Shown in pieces: positions 15,084 to 18,414 of a stretch of 18,414 bases of DNA. Where the stretch lies: NCBI GenBank assembly GCA_002687025.1, contig NYZG01000241.1, forward strand, positions 1-18,414, in the 5' to 3' direction. The notes under the pieces were generated by a model. The model was not told the DNA's origin, made no database searches, and worked only from the letters and a program-made list of their open reading frames with translations. Within the stretch, counting starts at the first letter, position 1; the number at the start of each line of letters is the position of its first letter. The translations under genes were made by a program, and so were the position numbers. Source of the DNA: Candidatus Poribacteria bacterium (GTDB lineage Bacteria; Poribacteria; WGA-4E; GCA-2687025).

Positions 15084-16124
15084 ATGATGGAGCGGCTGTT
15101 CTTCGCGGTATCGTGGGTCCTGTGGCGTCTCGTCTTCGCCCGACGCCCCGTACCCGCCGACCCGCGATGCATCCTCGTCATCAAGCTCGATCACATCGGC
15201 GACGGCATCCTCGTCACGCCCGTATTCGAGAACCTGCGGCGGCGTTACCCGAACGCCCGCATAGACCTGCTCTGCGCGCGCTGGAACCGCGCCGCGTTCG
15301 TCGGCAACCCGCACATCGACCGCATGATGGAGTTCAACCCGCGCGCGTTCCGTCGTGACGGCGGACCGTGCGACGCGGCCGCCCGGAAGTGGCGGGCGCT
15401 CGAGGCGATGCGCGGCCAATACGACCTCACGCTCACGCTGCGCGGCACGTGGCTCACGTTGTTGCTGGCGTGTCGATGCTGGGTGGATCGCGGCGCGTTG
15501 CGCATCGACGCGCGTCTGTCCGGCGGACGGCCTCCCGCGCACGAGACGGACGCGGCTCTCGCTCTGTTGGAGCGAGTCGGCATAGACGCCCCTCAGCGGC
15601 TGCCCGCCTACTACTGCGCCGATGCCGATTCCGCGGCCGTGGCCGACCTGCTGTCCAGGCTGGGCATCTCGGACGGTGAGCGACTCGTCGCTCTGCACGT
15701 GGGGTCGCCGGTGACTGCGAAGCGGTGGATGCCAACGCGATTCGCGCGCCTGGCCGATCGCCTGGCCGACGCGGGATACACGGCGCTGCTCGTAGGGGCC
15801 ATCGTCGAAGAGCCGTTGATCGTCGAGGTGCAGGAGCTGGCCGAGTCCCAACCGGTCGGGCTGGCCGGCAAGACGACATTCTCCCAGACGGCGGCGCTCC
15901 TGGCGCGATGCCACGGCTTTGTGGGGAACGACTCGGCGCCGAAGCACCTGGCCGCCGCGGTTGGCATCCCAACGGTCGGCATGTACTTCAGGACGGACCC
16001 CGTGCGGTTCGGGGCGCGAGGAAGACATGTGAGGCTACTCACCGCGCGCGATCCGCGCACGATGGAAGTGGACGACGTCTACGCCGCCCTAGCGCAACTG
16101 ATCGCCGAAGCCGCGTCCGAGTAG
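15084..16124 (+). CDS. Glycosyltransferase family 9 (heptosyltransferase-like)
   Basis: A 346-residue GT-B transferase of the ADP-heptose:LPS heptosyltransferase family. The N-terminal domain shows CILVIKLDHIGDGILVTPVF (29-48) and LRRRYPNARIDLL (51-63), the classical GT9 opening. The C-terminal donor-binding domain shows LVALHVGSPVTAKRWM, LVGAIVEEP and VGLAGKTTFSQTAALLARC. These are followed by GNDSAPKHLAAAVGIPTVGM, the family's donor-site block with GNDSAPKH in place of the commoner SGP.H. It acts on the cytoplasmic side of the inner membrane, building envelope glycans; the true sugar is unknown. Two adjacent ATGs (15084, 15087) are possible starts. No ribosome-binding site is obvious. It starts 30 nt after the pentapeptide gene and ends the plus-strand run. 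Confidence 0.92.
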   Translation: MMERLFFAVSWVLWRLVFARRPVPADPRCILVIKLDHIGDGILVTPVFENLRRRYPNARIDLLCARWNRAAFVGNPHIDRMMEFNPRAFRRDGGPCDAAARKWRALEAMRGQYDLTLTLRGTWLTLLLACRCWVDRGALRIDARLSGGRPPAHETDAALALLERVGIDAPQRLPAYYCADADSAAVADLLSRLGISDGERLVALHVGSPVTAKRWMPTRFARLADRLADAGYTALLVGAIVEEPLIVEVQELAESQPVGLAGKTTFSQTAALLARCHGFVGNDSAPKHLAAAVGIPTVGMYFRTDPVRFGARGRHVRLLTARDPRTMEVDDVYAALAQLIAEAASE

Positions 16125-16234
16125 ACGCCACCTAACAGTACGCTCCCACCACCGGAGGCCTCTTCTCGGCCACGGCTGACCGTCGCGCTTGCGATGGCCT
16201 TAGCGCGGGCCGTCCGACGTTCGTCAAGCGGGTG

Positions 16235-16465
16235 TCAGCGGCCGCGCATACGCCGCAGGACACGTCCAAGGGCACCCCCGAGATGCCGGAACTCGTCCGC
16301 GATGAAGCGCCAATAGGCGGGCCGGTGCGGCCGGCGCCGTTCCGCTGCTGGGTTGGCCGGTGAGGGCCCGCCGGCGCGCTCTCTCGCCCGCCGCGCCATC
16401 ATCTCCGTCGCAAGCTGGCGTCTGCGTCGAAGCATGGCCACCGTCACCGCGCTTGCATAGATCAT
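16235..16465 (-). CDS. Hypothetical small basic protein
   Basis: 76 residues from ATG 16465, preceded 7 nt upstream by a perfect AGGAGG (16473-16478), the strongest ribosome-binding site in the window; this is the main reason to call it. The protein begins MIYASAVTVAMLRRRRQLAT, has an Arg/Ala/Pro-rich middle, and ends with a probable amphipathic helix (WRFIADEFRHLGGALGRVLR). No family recognised. It converges on the GT9 gene and has the same direction as the broken large gene upstream of it. The arginine-rich composition leaves room for a chance frame. Confidence 0.55.
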   Translation of the reverse strand: MIYASAVTVAMLRRRRQLATEMMARRARERAGGPSPANPAAERRRPHRPAYWRFIADEFRHLGGALGRVLRRMRGR

Positions 16466-16472
16466 GCGCACG

Positions 16473-16478
16473 CCTCCT
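16473..16478 (-). promoter_or_regulatory. Perfect Shine-Dalgarno of the small basic ORF
   Basis: AGGAGG on the minus strand with a 7-nt spacer to ATG 16465. It supports translation of the small ORF and decides against the GTG at 16471. Confidence 0.6.
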
Positions 16479-16522
16479 GACGAGACGGTAGCGCGTGGAG
16501 CCTGTCCGCGCCAGCGACCCCG

Positions 16523-18192
16523 TCAGTCGATGGCGAGGCCATGCGCCGGCCAGCTCAGCGACATGACCCCGTCATCCGCAGAGGCTCTGGGAGCCGTCAC
16601 CCGCCCGTTCCCGTCCACCTGGCGCACGTGCATCCCCGCGCCCACGCGCACGGGGCCGGGGTGGTGGAAGTCGAAGGGGGCGCGTTCGCCCTCGTAGCAC
16701 ACGGCGTCCACGTAGGCGATGTGCCCTCCTGGCCGTGCTCCCAACGCACGTCGTGGCCGAAGAACACGCCGGGCAGCCCGTGTACGATCGCCTCGCGCGA
16801 CCCGGCGCGGAGTGCGAACGTCGTGTCGTTGAGCTGATGCGCCGCGACGCCGACCCCCTGAAGCTGATACCGCGCTCGGAACGACCCCGCGTGGAACACG
16901 CCGTCTTCCGGTCGGTCGAGATGCCCGTGCCAGTCGCCGCCGTCGGGACGCGTGCCGAAGCGCGTCAGCACGGCTGGGCCGGCCTGCGCGTTCTCCACGG
17001 TCGCCGAGGCGAAATCGCGTCCATCGTGCAGGAACCGCAGTCGCAGGCACACGGCCGCGTCCTCCTCGGTGTGCCAATAGCCGAGCAGCACGCGCCGCTG
17101 CGTCCAGAAGTACCCACGGTTCATCGACCCGAGACACGCCTCCTCGTCGAACCACGTCGCGCCGGTGATGGACCTCGATGCGTCCTTCTCCCGGACGAAG
17201 GTCTGCCGCAGTTCGTGAGGCGTCTCGGGCAGCGCCTCGAACCGTGGCCGGATGTCGTCGGGGCATGGCAGCGATGGGAACAGCGACGGCTCACCAGCGT
17301 CGGCCTCGGGCGCCGCCAACGAGCCATCGCCCGCGCGGTACGGCAGGGGCAGACCCGTGCCTCGCACGAGCTTCGCGACCGTGGACGCGGGCAGCCAGTC
17401 GCTGTATGCGCGACTCTGTGGCCCGGCGAACTGCGCCGTCGCCGGGTGGTAGTACGCGGCGATCGATCCCCACGCGAACCGTCGCAGCGCCTCGGCGTGT
17501 TCTCGCGCTATCGGGTCACGCACGATCGCGAGGGTCCGTTCCAACTCCGCGAGCGCCACGAACGTGTACGTCGGGCTGTTGAATTCGTTGAAGCTGCCGT
17601 GATGGCCGGCGTGCTCGACGCTTTTTCCGAGCCGTTCTCGGCCATAGTTCGACAGGGAGGCGTCGCCCAGGAGTTCTCCCGCCGCGGCCGTCACGCCGCC
17701 GCCCATGATGGCGATGTTCGTGTACCCTGGGCCGACATCGCGTCGCACGATCGCCGCCGCCGCATGCGCCAGCGACGCCTTCATCTCCCCTGCCAGAGCC
17801 TCGGGCACGCGTTCGGGAATCCGCGCGAGGATCGTCGCGAGGATGGCGCCGAGGAAGTCCGCCCAGTTCCAGTCGGGCGGGCGCATATCCCCCAGCGGCT
17901 CTTCGAGATACCACGACCAGATGCCGTACGTCCGGTTGTCGGGGTTCGTGTCCTGCAACGAAATCACCTTGCGGATGATCCCATGCGCGCGCGTCCGATG
18001 CTCTGGCGACTCGCTGAGCAGCAGCTCGTGGGCGTAGCGCAGCGAATCGCGCGTCGGGTGCACGGGCGTCCCTGGCGTCAGCGCCGTGTGATAGCCGATG
18101 CCGCCGATCGTGGCGGTGACCATCATCGCGTCGGCGTCGTATCGCGACTCCATGCGAGCTATGTGTGCTGTGAGGGTGTCGTCTGTCGGCAT
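16523..18192 (-). pseudogene. Conserved hypothetical, probable (alpha/alpha)-toroid carbohydrate-active protein, with one apparent frameshift
   Basis: From ATG 18192 the minus strand encodes about 490 recognisable residues. The frame is then lost near 16721-16731, and the natural continuation (HIAYVDAVCYEGERAPFDFH) appears in another frame to a stop at 16523. Restoring one base (GGC to GGCC) gives a protein of about 556 residues. The helical N-terminal half has TYGIWSWYLEEPLGDM, PGYTNIAIMGGGVTAAAGEL, HHGSFNEFNSPTYTF and ALRRFAWGSIAAYYHPATAQF. The C-terminal half looks like a beta-sandwich (MNRGYFWTQRRVLLGYWHTE). This layout resembles heparinase- or alginate-lyase-type toroid enzymes, but I recognise no catalytic signature, so activity is inferred only. 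No signal peptide is seen. One indel in an otherwise undamaged gene may be an assembly error rather than true decay. Confidence 0.75.
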
Positions 18193-18254
18193 GTGGTGGC
18201 TCTCGGGTGTGGGCGCCGGCAGCTGGTAACCGCCGCCTTTCTTGGGGCGGAACT

Positions 18255-18414
18255 GTGACCGTGCGACGTCAGGGCGGCGAGCGACGCCACGACGGCGGGC
18301 ACGCGCTGATCGCCGGCAGCATGGTCCCGACCTTCGAGATCATGGCGCTGCTGCAGGGCGGCGCGCGGCGGGTGACGGTGCTGGACTACGTGCCGAAGCG
18401 CTCGCCGCACCCGA
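18255..18414 (+). CDS. 5' part of a possible class I methyltransferase-like gene, cut by the window end
   Basis: A plus-strand frame with no stop runs to the end of the window. From GTG 18255 it reads into GHALIAGSMVPTFEIMALLQ, then GGARRVTVLDYVPKRS. This resembles the S-adenosylmethionine-binding core of a class I methyltransferase (hydrophobic strand ending in Gly-Ser, then Glu, helix, GA..VTxxDY), as in some DUF268-like proteins. The start is uncertain because the frame is also open upstream; GGGGCGG at 18244-18250 could be a ribosome-binding site. The first residues are arginine-rich and not family-like, so the upstream end may be damaged. Confidence 0.45.
   Translation, partial: MTVRRQGGERRHDGGHALIAGSMVPTFEIMALLQGGARRVTVLDYVPKRSPHP

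Noticed and set aside
14718..16028. Long minus-strand open frame opposite the GT9 gene
   Set aside because: The GT9 frame has clear family motifs; this one has none and looks like a mirror frame.
16156..16176. Possible terminator hairpin GGCC-tcttctc-GGCC between the convergent genes
   Set aside because: The stem is only 4-5 bp and no T-run follows on either strand.
16735..18258. Long plus-strand open frame of about 500 codons
   Set aside because: It lies opposite the large hypothetical gene, is rich in Arg/Val/His without any family motif, and is a mirror frame of GC-rich coding DNA.

Overview
This is a GC-rich bacterial window carrying two gene blocks that point away from each other from about position 8400-8560. 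The plus-strand block has the order yggS - proC - divIVA-like - ileS-like - lspA, followed by small envelope genes and a family 9 glycosyltransferase. That order recalls the ylm/divIVA-ileS-lspA neighbourhood of Firmicutes and related terrabacterial phyla. LspA together with a heptosyltransferase-like GT9 protein suggests a diderm. An uncultured Armatimonadota-like lineage would fit, but this is a weak inference and there is no rRNA or marker that settles it.

Left part, minus strand, read right to left: a TTG-initiated GH133 glycogen-debranching-type glucosidase (8381-6369), a sodium:solute symporter (6271-4466), a CocE/NonD serine hydrolase (4427-2598), and a cysteine-containing protein with a C-terminal peptidoglycan-binding domain (2501-1578). 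Beyond these lies a decayed stretch (about 1577-99). It holds an aldo/keto-reductase N-terminal scrap, a 34-nt echo of the CocE gene, and an enolase-superfamily gene broken by two frameshifts and lacking its C-terminal third. Another minus-strand gene appears to begin at 25 and leave the window.

Middle, plus strand: a tightly packed, probably co-transcribed run from 8565 to 16124. Its outstanding member is the 881-codon ileS-like gene (10712-13357). It aligns along the whole body of isoleucyl-tRNA synthetase and keeps both core zinc-type cysteine sets, SRQRxWG and the anticodon-binding helical domain. However, HIGH has become SPHD, KMSKS has become LERKS, the WDCHGLP, DVWFDSG and GSDQHRGWF blocks are gone, and the threonine-rich editing motif is gone. 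The frame is intact and is coupled by start/stop overlap to lspA. It therefore looks like a maintained IleRS-derived pseudoenzyme sitting in the slot where ileS normally lies. This is the strongest candidate here for something undescribed.

Right part: a small basic minus-strand ORF with a perfect Shine-Dalgarno (16465-16235), and a large conserved hypothetical, probably an (alpha/alpha)-toroid carbohydrate-active protein, with one apparent frameshift (18192-16523). At the edge is the start of a plus-strand frame with a methyltransferase-like nucleotide-binding motif. No tRNA, rRNA, CRISPR array or insertion sequence was seen.
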